A program made the position numbers and the translations under genes. Shown here one piece after another: positions 1 through 7,519 of a DNA stretch of 11,065 nucleotides; position 1 is the stretch's first letter; every line of letters begins with the position of its first letter. Source of the DNA: Pseudomonadota bacterium (GTDB lineage Bacteria > Pseudomonadota > Gammaproteobacteria > Steroidobacterales > Steroidobacteraceae). Under the pieces are notes generated by a model, which saw only the letters and a program-made list of their open reading frames with translations, was not told the origin of the DNA and ran no database searches. The stretch is taken from the NCBI GenBank assembly GCA_021826035.1, contig JAKBBE010000033.1, forward strand, positions 14,167-25,231. Direction: 5' to 3'.

Positions 1-1190
<1,190 letters not shown>

Positions 1191-1205
1191 GGTAGCCCCC
1201 GATGA

Positions 1206-1230
1206 TGCGCCCGGAGCGGTGCCGGGCGCA
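1206..1230 (-). repeat. 9-bp perfect hairpin just upstream of the GH18 gene
   Basis: TGCGCCCGG (1206-1214) and CCGGGCGCA (1222-1230) are perfect inverted repeats around a 7-nt loop. In a minus-strand transcript this stem ends about 15 nt before the GTG start, right next to the GGGGG ribosome site at 1196-1200. It could affect ribosome access or shield the 5' end of a processed mRNA. No T-tract follows, so it is not a classic intrinsic terminator. Confidence 0.55.
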
Positions 1231-1248
1231 CGCGCGCCGCCGGCGCCA

Positions 1249-1291
1249 CCGGGATCATCGCAGACGGGGGGAGTGTCCGCGATGATCCCGG
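1249..1291. repeat. 13-bp perfect inverted repeat between receptor and GH18 genes
   Basis: CCGGGATCATCGC (1249-1261) is matched exactly by GCGATGATCCCGG (1279-1291). The 17-nt loop can add three more pairs (GAC with GTC) after one mismatch. This is the longest stem in the 177-bp spacer. Neither strand has a following T-run, so the likeliest roles are transcript stabilisation, partial or factor-dependent termination, or an RNA processing point separating receptor from hydrolase expression. A protein-binding palindrome is also possible. Confidence 0.6.
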
Positions 1292-1323
1292 CTCCAGAAC
1301 CGCCCCGGCCCTCGCGCCGGAGC

Positions 1324-1343
1324 CCGGCGCCGCCTGGCGCCGG
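1324..1343 (-). repeat. 8-bp GC hairpin with tetraloop after the receptor stop
   Basis: CCGGCGCC (1324-1331), a 4-nt loop and GGCGCCGG (1336-1343) form a perfect short stem that begins 24 nt after the receptor stop codon in minus-strand reading. The stem is all G and C and would be very stable. No T-tract follows. It may be a 3' stabiliser or a weak terminator of the receptor message. Confidence 0.5.
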
Positions 1344-1367
1344 CATCCCTGCCCGCGTGCCCCCGGG

Positions 1368-4118
1368 CTAGAACTTGTATTGCGCCGTCAGATAGAACGT
1401 CCGTCCGTTGTCATAGATGGCAAACGGGGCGCCGGGATTGCCGTTGGCGTAGTAGCGGATGTTCTCGTTCGTGAGGTTCTGCGCGTTGAAGTTCAACGAG
1501 AGGTTGTGCAGGACGGTCCAGGTCAGCGCGGCATCGAGATTCGCCCAATTGTCCTGAAACTCCTGCGTGCCCTCGTAGGAGGCCACGTAATAGTGCGAAC
1601 GATAGGTGTAATCGAGGTTGGCGTTGAATGGACCGTGCTGGTAGTACCCGCCGAGGTTCCAGGTGTACCGCGAATTACCCTGCACCGGGTCGCCATTCTG
1701 GGTGGTGCCATCGGCGAGCGTGAAGTTGGCGTTCACGCCGAAGCCGAGCGGCAGCGCCTGCTGCCAGGACGCGAACGCGCCCTTGATCTGCGCCGGCTCG
1801 TTGAACGCCGAGGTGAGCGTGTACGAGGAATACACCGGCGCACCGTTCCCCGTCGCCGTCATGTTGAGGTAGGTCTGCTGGCGGTTGCCGAAATCGACGT
1901 AGGAGGACAGGTCCATGTAGAACAGCCCCCCCTCGACCATCGACTCAGGCCCGTAGTAGTACTCGAGGTCCGAGCTGTACACGGCGCCCTTGATGGGCCT
2001 CAGGTCCGGGTTGCCGGCCGAGCCGGTCAGGTTCGTGTCCGTGAGGATGACCGCCCCACCGAGGGTGCTGTAGTCGGGCAGGGACATGGTCTCGGCCGCC
2101 GAGAAGCGCAGCAGCATCCGCTTGCTCAGATCGAACTTGAAGTTCGCGCTGGGCAGGACGTTTAAGTAGCGGTTGTCGATCTCGGTGGGCGTGAACGGGC
2201 CGAAGGCCGAGAAGGTCACCGGATGGGTGCCGCCGGCGACGTTGGCGGTCACTTCCTCGAGCGTGTTCACCACGCGAACGCCGAAGTTGCCGCTCCAACC
2301 GTGGCCGCCGACTTCGGCCATCGCATAGCCCGAGAGGTCGTTCTCCGTCACGTTGAAGGAGCCCTGCCAGTAGTAGCGCGACGGTCCGTGACTGAGGTTC
2401 GCCGGGGTGTCGAACGCGGCGATCGCCGCCTCGGAGTCCTGGAAGATGTTGCTCGCCCAGGCGCCGCCGCCGGCTATGCCGGATTGGTAATTGCTCGGAT
2501 ACAGTCCGCCCGAATACGCCGGCTGGCAGGTCGGGGCGAAGCAGGCCAGCCCCTGGTCCTGATTGAACGCCGTCTCGCGCTGATGATGCGCGAAGCGCGC
2601 GCCGAATTTGACCGCCTGGAACGGACCGTTGTCGACCATCAGGGTGGCGTCGAGCTTGCCGTAGGTCTCCTTGTCGATCGTGTGCACGACGTCGTTCCAC
2701 GCCCAGCTGACCCCGTAGCCGGCCGGATTGTTGGTGACGAGGGGAATCTGCGCACCCGATGCGCTGAGGTTGTAGAAGTTGATGGAGGTGACGGTGCTGT
2801 CACCGTGCATCTGGTAGCTCGAGCCGTTGCCGCCGAAGTACTCGTAAGCCGGCTGCGAAGGCGAGTTGCCGAGCGCGTACGTGAAGCCGATCTGACCGTC
2901 GACCGTCAGCCGATCGTTGGGCGTCAGCTTGCCATCGAGGTTGACGAACGAGGTCTTCGCCTCCGCCCCGGGGCGGTAGATCTGGTCGTACACCGCCGAG
3001 GCCGGCGCGCCGGCGGCGGCCGGGAAGGTCGCGGCCGTGACGTAGTTGTTCTGGATGGTCAGGGCGGTCGGCACGTAGCTCGCGGAGCCGAATTCGTGGC
3101 TGCCCCAGTAGAGGAAGTTGTTGTTGTCGTTGGCGGCCTGCAGATCGGAGTAGAACGCCGTCAGGTCGAGCGACAGCTCATCGGAAGGCTTGGCCTGCAG
3201 GTCGAGCATCCCGCCCTGGCGCTTGAGCGTCTGGGTGAACAGCGCCTCGCCGATCAGGGTCGGATAATAGGCTCCCGTGGCGTTCGGCAGGCTGGGGTTT
3301 TGCATCGTCCAGCCGGGAGCCGCCGGCGTGCCGACGGCAACCGAGGCGGGAATCTGCGCATAGCCGAGGAATTCCTGGCCGTCGCGGCGCACGGTGCGCT
3401 TCTCGTAGAAGCCAAGCGCCAGCAGCCCGACCCTGCCGTTGTTCCAGGAGAGCATCGCATCGGCCTGGGGACTGGCCTTGGCCGCGAGCGTGGTGTAGGC
3501 CGCGCCGGCGTTGACGAATCCGGTCAGGCCGGGCTTGAAATCGAGCGGATGGCGGGTCTGAATGTCCACCGAGCCGGCGACCCCGCCCTCGAGCAGGTTG
3601 GCGCTCTGCCCGAAGTTGACCACTGTCTTGCTGACGATCTCCGCGGGCATCAGCTGGTAGCTCACGCTGCGCCCGACGTCCTGGTACTGGTCCTCGATGA
3701 ACCAGTCGGCGCTCGCCACGCTGTGACCGTCGATCGTGGTCAGGGTCAGACTCGCCGGCGTGCCGCGCAGGCTGACGCGGTCATTCTCGCCGAAACCGCC
3801 CTCGCCGAATGCCGAGGACTGGGTGTCGACGCCCGGCAGGCGCATCAGCACGTCCGCGACGTTCTTGTCCGGCAGCTTGCCGATGTCCGTCGCCGTGGCC
3901 ACTTCCGTCATGTTCGTGGCGATGCGCTTCAGCGCGAGGGACTGCTTGACCGAATAGCGGATGCCGGTGACGACGATTTCGTGAAGAGCCGGTGGCGGAG
4001 TGCTCTGCGTCGAGCTCGAACCGTCCTCCGTTGTTGAGCTCTGCTGCGCCCAGGCATTCGCCCCGAACAGCGCCACTGCGACGGCTGTGCCGATCAACGT
4101 AGATTTCGCGACTCTCAT
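1368..4118 (-). CDS. TonB-dependent outer-membrane receptor, probably for chitooligosaccharide/GlcNAc
   Basis: The 916-residue protein imports substrate across the outer membrane using TonB-ExbB-ExbD energy. Residues 1-24 form a signal peptide ending AWA before QQ. A TonB-box-like EIVVTG follows at 47-52. The plug domain spans about 53-190, with IGKLPDKNVADVLMRLPGV (79-97), SLRGT, and GGVAGSVDIQTRHPL at its end. The remainder is a 22-strand-type barrel rich in aromatic residues, ending FYLTAQYKF. The plug signatures match the Xanthomonadales/Caulobacterales-type receptor subfamily, which includes carbohydrate receptors. Cys526 and Cys531 probably form a disulfide in an extracellular loop. The ATG at 4118 is preferred over the GTG at 4127 because the purine-rich GGTGA then has proper spacing. 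The substrate is inferred from the divergent nag operon and the downstream GH18 gene, not from the sequence itself. Confidence 0.9.
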   Translation of the reverse strand: MRVAKSTLIGTAVAVALFGANAWAQQSSTTEDGSSSTQSTPPPALHEIVVTGIRYSVKQSLALKRIATNMTEVATATDIGKLPDKNVADVLMRLPGVDTQSSAFGEGGFGENDRVSLRGTPASLTLTTIDGHSVASADWFIEDQYQDVGRSVSYQLMPAEIVSKTVVNFGQSANLLEGGVAGSVDIQTRHPLDFKPGLTGFVNAGAAYTTLAAKASPQADAMLSWNNGRVGLLALGFYEKRTVRRDGQEFLGYAQIPASVAVGTPAAPGWTMQNPSLPNATGAYYPTLIGEALFTQTLKRQGGMLDLQAKPSDELSLDLTAFYSDLQAANDNNNFLYWGSHEFGSASYVPTALTIQNNYVTAATFPAAAGAPASAVYDQIYRPGAEAKTSFVNLDGKLTPNDRLTVDGQIGFTYALGNSPSQPAYEYFGGNGSSYQMHGDSTVTSINFYNLSASGAQIPLVTNNPAGYGVSWAWNDVVHTIDKETYGKLDATLMVDNGPFQAVKFGARFAHHQRETAFNQDQGLACFAPTCQPAYSGGLYPSNYQSGIAGGGAWASNIFQDSEAAIAAFDTPANLSHGPSRYYWQGSFNVTENDLSGYAMAEVGGHGWSGNFGVRVVNTLEEVTANVAGGTHPVTFSAFGPFTPTEIDNRYLNVLPSANFKFDLSKRMLLRFSAAETMSLPDYSTLGGAVILTDTNLTGSAGNPDLRPIKGAVYSSDLEYYYGPESMVEGGLFYMDLSSYVDFGNRQQTYLNMTATGNGAPVYSSYTLTSAFNEPAQIKGAFASWQQALPLGFGVNANFTLADGTTQNGDPVQGNSRYTWNLGGYYQHGPFNANLDYTYRSHYYVASYEGTQEFQDNWANLDAALTWTVLHNLSLNFNAQNLTNENIRYYANGNPGAPFAIYDNGRTFYLTAQYKF

Positions 4119-4127
4119 AAGATTCAC

Positions 4128-4134
4128 TCACCCC
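4128..4134 (-). promoter_or_regulatory. Ribosome binding site that decides the receptor start
   Basis: In minus-strand reading GGGGTGA lies directly against the GTG at 4127 but 9 nt before the ATG at 4118. That spacing favours the ATG and removes three residues from the longest reading frame. Confidence 0.55.
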
Positions 4135-4299
4135 GATTGTGTTGTCGTTTGTCGAGACCGCCCAAGTCGTGAGCCACTTCGACGCCACACGCCGCGGCGA
4201 CCGTATCGCCCGGTGCCAGTTCGGCCCCGCGGCCGTTTCCGTGGTATTTGCCTCTGGCTTCCCTCCGGGGTTGCGCTTGAGGCGTTGCGTAAACACCAC

Positions 4300-4322
4300 A
4301 CTGGTACCTTTTAAGTGCCAGT
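4300..4322. promoter_or_regulatory. Near-palindromic operator candidate
   Basis: ACTGGTAC (4300-4307), 7 nt, then GTGCCAGT (4315-4322) form an inverted repeat matching at 7 of 8 positions. The ACTGG half resembles the ACTGGT end of GntR/HutC-type operators such as the DasR site. It runs into the minus-strand TGGTATTAGACTGG element, which reads from 4331 back to 4318. The likely binder is the adjacent GntR regulator, acting on the receptor gene; this is inference. Confidence 0.45.
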
Positions 4323-4344
4323 CTAATACCATTTTTAGCGAAAA

Positions 4345-4353
4345 TCTATACCA
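4345..4353 (-). promoter_or_regulatory. dre-like half site TGGTATAGA
   Basis: Minus-strand TGGTATAGA is identical to the first nine bases of the TGGTATAGACCA core known for the GlcNAc regulator YvoA/NagR of Bacillus. The right half here reads TTT instead of CCA, so it is a half site at best. It lies 14 nt from the minus-strand TGGTATT at 4325-4331. Confidence 0.4.
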
Positions 4354-4431
4354 TGATGGCACCAAAGGGATGATGGACATTTTATTACTGCTTTATCAAA
4401 GCGTTGCATATCTGATTAGACAGCGCATTCT

Positions 4432-4459
4432 TATACTGGTATTGTAGTGGTATTATACT
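4432..4459 (+). promoter_or_regulatory. Probable promoter zone of the nag operon
   Basis: Two TATACT hexamers (4432-4437 and 4454-4459) resemble a -10 element. Neither has a good TTGACA-like -35 at 16-18 bp, so the promoter would be weak or need an activator. With the second hexamer the transcript would start near 4466, leaving a leader of about 30 nt. Confidence 0.3.
4437..4454 (+). promoter_or_regulatory. Two direct TGGTATT boxes 11 bp apart
   Basis: TGGTATT occurs at 4437-4443 and again at 4448-4454, about one helical turn apart, so both face the same side of the DNA. They lie 42-59 bp before the start of the GntR gene and overlap both TATACT hexamers (4432-4437 and 4454-4459). A repressor bound here would block RNA polymerase, which fits autoregulation of the nag operon. 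Confidence 0.5.
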
Positions 4460-4477
4460 TCGCAAGCGGAACCCAGA

Positions 4478-4485
4478 GGGGAGGT
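4478..4485 (+). promoter_or_regulatory. Ribosome binding site of the GntR gene
   Basis: GGGGAGGT is a strong Shine-Dalgarno sequence. It lies 10 nt before the ATG at 4496 and 7 nt before an in-frame TTG at 4493. Spacing slightly favours TTG and codon strength favours ATG; the two products differ by one residue. Confidence 0.6.
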
Positions 4486-4495
4486 CACGCCGTTG

Positions 4496-5230
4496 ATGCT
4501 GTCGCAAACGCTCGGCAAGCTCGATGAAAGCAGCGCCCTGCCGCTGTACCAGCAGCTGCAGCGCGCGCTGCGCCGGGCGATCGAGGCGCGCCTGATCGCC
4601 CCCGACGATGCGCTGCCGCCGGAGCGGGACATCGCGGAGGACTTCCAGATCTCGCGCATCACCGTGCGCAAGGCGATCGATGGACTGGTGGGCGAAGGGC
4701 TGCTGATGCGTCGCCAGGGGGCCGGAACGTTCGTCTGCGCGCGGGTGGAGAAGAACTTCTCCAAGCTGACCTCGTTCTCGGAAGACATGCGGGCCCGCGG
4801 CCGCACGCCGCGCACCGTTTGGCTGCGCAAGTCCGAGGGCAGCGTCACGCCCGAGGAGGCGCTCACCCTGCGCTCGAGTCCCGGAACCCCCGTCTACCGC
4901 TTCCACCGCATCCGTTATGCCGACGATGCGCCCATGGCGATCGAGTACGCGACGGTGCTCGCCGCCTGCCTGCCCTCCCTCGATGCGGTGGAGTCCTCGC
5001 TGTACGAGGCGCTCGAGCGGGCCGGCAACCGGCCGGTACGGGCGCTGCAGCGGCTGCGCGCGGTGCTGTTCACCGCGGAGCAGGCGAAGCTGCTGCAGAT
5101 TCACGAGCGCGATGCGGGACTGCTGGTCGAGCGGGTGGGCTTCATCAAGGACGGCCGCGCGATGGAATTTACGCAGTCGTATTACCGCGGCGACATCTAC
5201 GACTTCGTGGCGGAGTTGAGCGACGTATGA
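4496..5230 (+). CDS. nagQ: GntR/HutC-family (UTRA) transcriptional regulator of the nag locus
   Basis: The 244-residue protein has a winged helix-turn-helix at about 15-80 (LPLYQQLQRALRRAIE, then PPERDIAEDFQISRITVRKA, wing RRQGAGTFV) and a UTRA ligand domain at about 86-240. In the UTRA part SFSEDM (93-98) and RIR followed ten residues later by Glu150 recall the sugar-phosphate pocket of YvoA/DasR-type regulators, and Glu224 is a further candidate contact. Such proteins repress GlcNAc genes and release DNA on binding phosphorylated amino sugars. It is the first gene of the operon, and its stop overlaps the NagB-II start by 4 nt. Repeated TGGTATT boxes before it suggest autoregulation and control of the divergent receptor. 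The family call is very secure; the symbol follows the GntR-type regulator of xanthomonad nag loci and is less certain. nagR would be an alternative name. Confidence 0.88.
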   Translation: MLSQTLGKLDESSALPLYQQLQRALRRAIEARLIAPDDALPPERDIAEDFQISRITVRKAIDGLVGEGLLMRRQGAGTFVCARVEKNFSKLTSFSEDMRARGRTPRTVWLRKSEGSVTPEEALTLRSSPGTPVYRFHRIRYADDAPMAIEYATVLAACLPSLDAVESSLYEALERAGNRPVRALQRLRAVLFTAEQAKLLQIHERDAGLLVERVGFIKDGRAMEFTQSYYRGDIYDFVAELSDV

Positions 5231-6267
5231 ATCCGCCCCTGCCCGAGTCCGCCACGCGCATGCATGGGGAAGCCGCGCAGGCCGCCCAGGCCGTGCGCGA
5301 CCAGCTCTTCAGCAACGCCGAGCGCATGGAGCGGCTGGCCGAGCGGCTCCGTGCCGAGCCTCCGCGGCTGGTCATCACCTGCGCCCGAGGCAGCTCCGAT
5401 CACGCCGCCACGTTCGCCAAGTACCTCATCGAGACACGCCTCGGTGTACCGACGAGCTCGGCGGCCCCCTCGGTGAGCTCGCTGTACGATGCGCGCGCGA
5501 AGCTCGACGGCGCGCTGTGCCTGGCGATCTCGCAGTCCGGGGCGAGCCCCGACCTGCTCGCCGCGGTGCGGAAAGCGCGCGAGGCCGGCGCGCGGATCGT
5601 GGCTCTGGTCAATGCCGAGCACTCCCCGCTCGAGGCACTGGCCGATGAGCTCGTGCCACTCTCGGCGGGCGTGGAGAGCAGCGTCGCGGCGACCAAGACC
5701 TTCATTGCCTCCCTCGCCGCGATCATCCACCTGGTGGCCTGCTGGAGCGGAGATCGAGCCCTCTCCGAGGCACTGCGCAAGGCGCCCAAGCACCTCGAGC
5801 ACGCCTGGAGCCTCGATTGGCGCGCGGCGCTTGAGCCGCTCATCGCCGCCCAGGACCTGTACGTGATCGGCCGCGGCATCGGCCTCGGCATCGCGCAGGA
5901 GGCGGCACTGAAGCTGAAGGAGACCTGCGGCCTGCACGCCGAGGCGGTAAGCGCCGCGGAGCTGCGCCACGGCCCGATGGCCCTGGTCAAGCCCGGCTTT
6001 CCGGTGCTGATCTTCTCCCAGAACGACGAGGCCCGCGCCAGCATCGAGATGCTGGCGATGGAGCTGGCGGCCCGCCACGCCGAGGTGATGATCGCAGGCT
6101 CGCGCTGCCCGCAGGCACTGCAGCTGCCGGCCGAGCCGGCCCACCCGGTGATCGAGCCGATGCTGCTGATTCAGACCTTCTATCGCCTGGCGAACGCCCT
6201 GTCGCTGGCGCGCGGGCTCGATCCGGACCACCCTCCTCACCTGCGCAAGGTCACCGAGACGGTCTGA
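5227..6267 (+). CDS. nagB-II: Glucosamine-6-phosphate deaminase, SIS-domain type (NagB-II)
   Basis: The 346-residue cytoplasmic enzyme has two SIS domains (about 45-180 and 205-336) and resembles the isomerase half of GlmS without its glutaminase domain. Visible motifs are ARGSSDHA (53-60), SQSGASPD (102-109) for sugar-phosphate binding, VAATKTF (153-159), GRGIGLGIAQEAALKLKET (215-233), AELRHGP (244-250) with the GlmS-like active-site His, and the C-terminal LRKVTETV. NagB-II converts glucosamine-6-P to fructose-6-P and ammonia, replacing the unrelated classical NagB in many proteobacteria. AgaS-type isomerases look similar, but placement directly before nagA with a GlcNAc-type regulator supports this role. 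Its ATG overlaps the previous stop (ATGA), and its own stop shares one base with the nagA start, so translation is likely coupled along the operon. Confidence 0.9.
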   Translation: MNPPLPESATRMHGEAAQAAQAVRDQLFSNAERMERLAERLRAEPPRLVITCARGSSDHAATFAKYLIETRLGVPTSSAAPSVSSLYDARAKLDGALCLAISQSGASPDLLAAVRKAREAGARIVALVNAEHSPLEALADELVPLSAGVESSVAATKTFIASLAAIIHLVACWSGDRALSEALRKAPKHLEHAWSLDWRAALEPLIAAQDLYVIGRGIGLGIAQEAALKLKETCGLHAEAVSAAELRHGPMALVKPGFPVLIFSQNDEARASIEMLAMELAARHAEVMIAGSRCPQALQLPAEPAHPVIEPMLLIQTFYRLANALSLARGLDPDHPPHLRKVTETV

Positions 6268-7412
6268 TGTCCATCGCATTGGTCAATGCGCGGGTGCTGC
6301 GCGGCACGAGTCTCCTCGACGGTCAAAGCGTGCTCATCTCGGGCGGGCGCATCGAGGACATCGTGCCCGCCGAGGCCACGCGCGGACCGGGGATCGAGCG
6401 CGTCGATCTCGGCGGCGGGCTGCTGCTGCCCGGATTCATCGACACGCAGGTCAACGGCGGCGGCGGCGTGCTGTTCAATGACGCGCCGACCGTCGAGTCG
6501 ATCCGCCGGATCGGGCGCGCGCACCGCCGCTTCGGCACGACGGGCTTCCTGCCCACGCTGATCAGCACCGATCTGGAGGTGGTCGCGCAGGCCATCGGTG
6601 CGACACGCGCGGCGCTCGCCGCGGGCACCCCCGGAGTGCTCGGCATCCATATCGAGGGTCCCTTCCTCAGTGTCGAGCGCAAGGGGGTGCATGACCCGGC
6701 GAAGTTGCGCGAGCTCGACGAGAGCGCCGTGGGACTGCTGAGCTCCCTCGGTGCCGGACGCACGCTGGTCACACTCGCCCCGGAGGTGACCACCCCGCAG
6801 ATCATCCGCCGACTCGCCGAGGCGGGGGTGATCGTCTCGGCCGGCCACACCAATGCCACCTACGCCGAGGTCCGCGAGGCGCTGCAGCACGGCCTGCGCG
6901 GCTTCACCCACCTGTTCAACGCCATGTCGCAGCTGACCAGCCGCGAGCCGGGGGTGGTGGGGGCGGCGCTCGAGGACCCCTCGAGCTGGTGCGGGGTGAT
7001 CGTCGACGGTGAGCATATCGCCCCGCCCGTGCTGCGCCTGGCGCTGCGCTGCAAGCGGCACGAGCGCTTCATGCTGGTCACCGACGCGATGCCGCCGCTC
7101 GGGACGGACCTGCGCACCTTCGAGCTGCAGGGCCGGCGCATCAGCGTGCGTGGCGCGGTCTGCTACGACGAGCAGGGGCGCCTCGCCGGCTCGAACATCG
7201 ACCTGGCGAGCTGCGTGCGCAATGCCATCGAGCTGCTCGGACTGCCCCTGCACGAGGCAGTGCACATGGCGAGCCTCTATCCGGCCGAGTTCCTCGGGCT
7301 GGCCGCAGAGCTCGGGCGCATCGAGCCCGGCTACCGCGCCAACCTGGTGCTGACCGACGAGCGGCTGAACGTCCGGGCGACCTGGATCGAGGGCGAGACC
7401 GAGCGCGCCTGA
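6267..7412 (+). CDS. nagA: N-acetylglucosamine-6-phosphate deacetylase
   Basis: The 381-residue enzyme hydrolyses GlcNAc-6-P to glucosamine-6-P and acetate in the cytoplasm, feeding NagB-II. It is an amidohydrolase-fold protein of normal length. Key sites are all present: GFIDTQVNGGGGVLFND (56-72), the metal ligand Glu130 in GIHIEGPF, His194 in SAGHTNA, His215 in THLFNAM, substrate-site His250 in DGEHIAP, and catalytic Asp273 in TDAMPPLG. These match the E. coli NagA ligand positions within one residue. A small beta domain formed by both ends (about 1-50 and 345-381) completes the fold. The start codon shares its A with the upstream TGA stop (TGATG), and no separate promoter is seen, so it belongs to the same transcript as the regulator and NagB-II genes. 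Confidence 0.96.
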   Translation: MSIALVNARVLRGTSLLDGQSVLISGGRIEDIVPAEATRGPGIERVDLGGGLLLPGFIDTQVNGGGGVLFNDAPTVESIRRIGRAHRRFGTTGFLPTLISTDLEVVAQAIGATRAALAAGTPGVLGIHIEGPFLSVERKGVHDPAKLRELDESAVGLLSSLGAGRTLVTLAPEVTTPQIIRRLAEAGVIVSAGHTNATYAEVREALQHGLRGFTHLFNAMSQLTSREPGVVGAALEDPSSWCGVIVDGEHIAPPVLRLALRCKRHERFMLVTDAMPPLGTDLRTFELQGRRISVRGAVCYDEQGRLAGSNIDLASCVRNAIELLGLPLHEAVHMASLYPAEFLGLAAELGRIEPGYRANLVLTDERLNVRATWIEGETERA

Positions 7413-7494
7413 GCCGGCCGCCCAGCGGCAAGCCGCCCCGCGTTCCGATATCCTTGCGCTCTGCCGTACACGGCGAGTGCTCGCCGCGGCCGGC
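7413..7494. other. nagA to lipoprotein spacer with short hairpins
   Basis: The 107-bp gap after nagA has a small stem GCGG-CAAG-CCGC (7425-7436) 12 nt beyond the stop, a second stem CGGCGA-GTGC-TCGCCG (7471-7486), and an outer repeat pair GCCGGCCGC (7413-7421) and GCGGCCGGC (7486-7494). No T-run follows any of them. They may end or trim the nag transcript, but a convincing terminator or promoter is not visible, so read-through into the lipoprotein gene cannot be excluded. Confidence 0.35.
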
Positions 7495-7505
7495 CCGGCC
7501 CCTTC

Positions 7506-7512
7506 AAGGAGA
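7506..7512 (+). promoter_or_regulatory. Ribosome binding site that decides the first lipoprotein start
   Basis: AAGGAGA lies 7 nt before the ATG at 7520. This start puts the lipobox at the expected position, whereas the longer frame from 7454 would add 22 polar residues and spoil the signal peptide. Confidence 0.8.
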
Positions 7513-7519
7513 CGATCGC

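Larger units (their letters stand above)
4119..4495. promoter_or_regulatory. Divergent control region between receptor and nag operon
   Basis: No gene is seen in this 377-bp stretch. Its half next to the GntR gene, about 4290-4460, is much richer in A and T than the flanking genes, as expected for promoters. It contains four TGGTATT boxes (plus strand at 4242-4248, 4437-4443 and 4448-4454; minus strand at 4325-4331), one TGGTATAGA on the minus strand (4345-4353) and a 23-bp near-palindrome (4300-4322). The part at 4135-4290 is GC-rich and would be the receptor mRNA leader if its promoter lies near the boxes. Open frames crossing this region lack codon logic or ribosome sites and are treated as chance. 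Confidence 0.7.

Noticed and set aside
2223..4037. A 604-codon open frame on the plus strand opposite the receptor gene
   Set aside because: Long antisense frames are common in GC-rich DNA. This one has an arginine/valine/glycine-heavy composition, no recognisable domain, and lies wholly within a convincing receptor gene.
4404..4437. TTGCAT/TATACT as a sigma-70 promoter of the nag operon
   Set aside because: The spacer is 22 bp, too long for a normal promoter; only the -10-like hexamers were kept, at low confidence.
4139..4447. A 102-codon plus-strand frame through the divergent control region
   Set aside because: It crosses the AT-rich operator area, has no good ribosome site, and its sequence shows no protein-like pattern.
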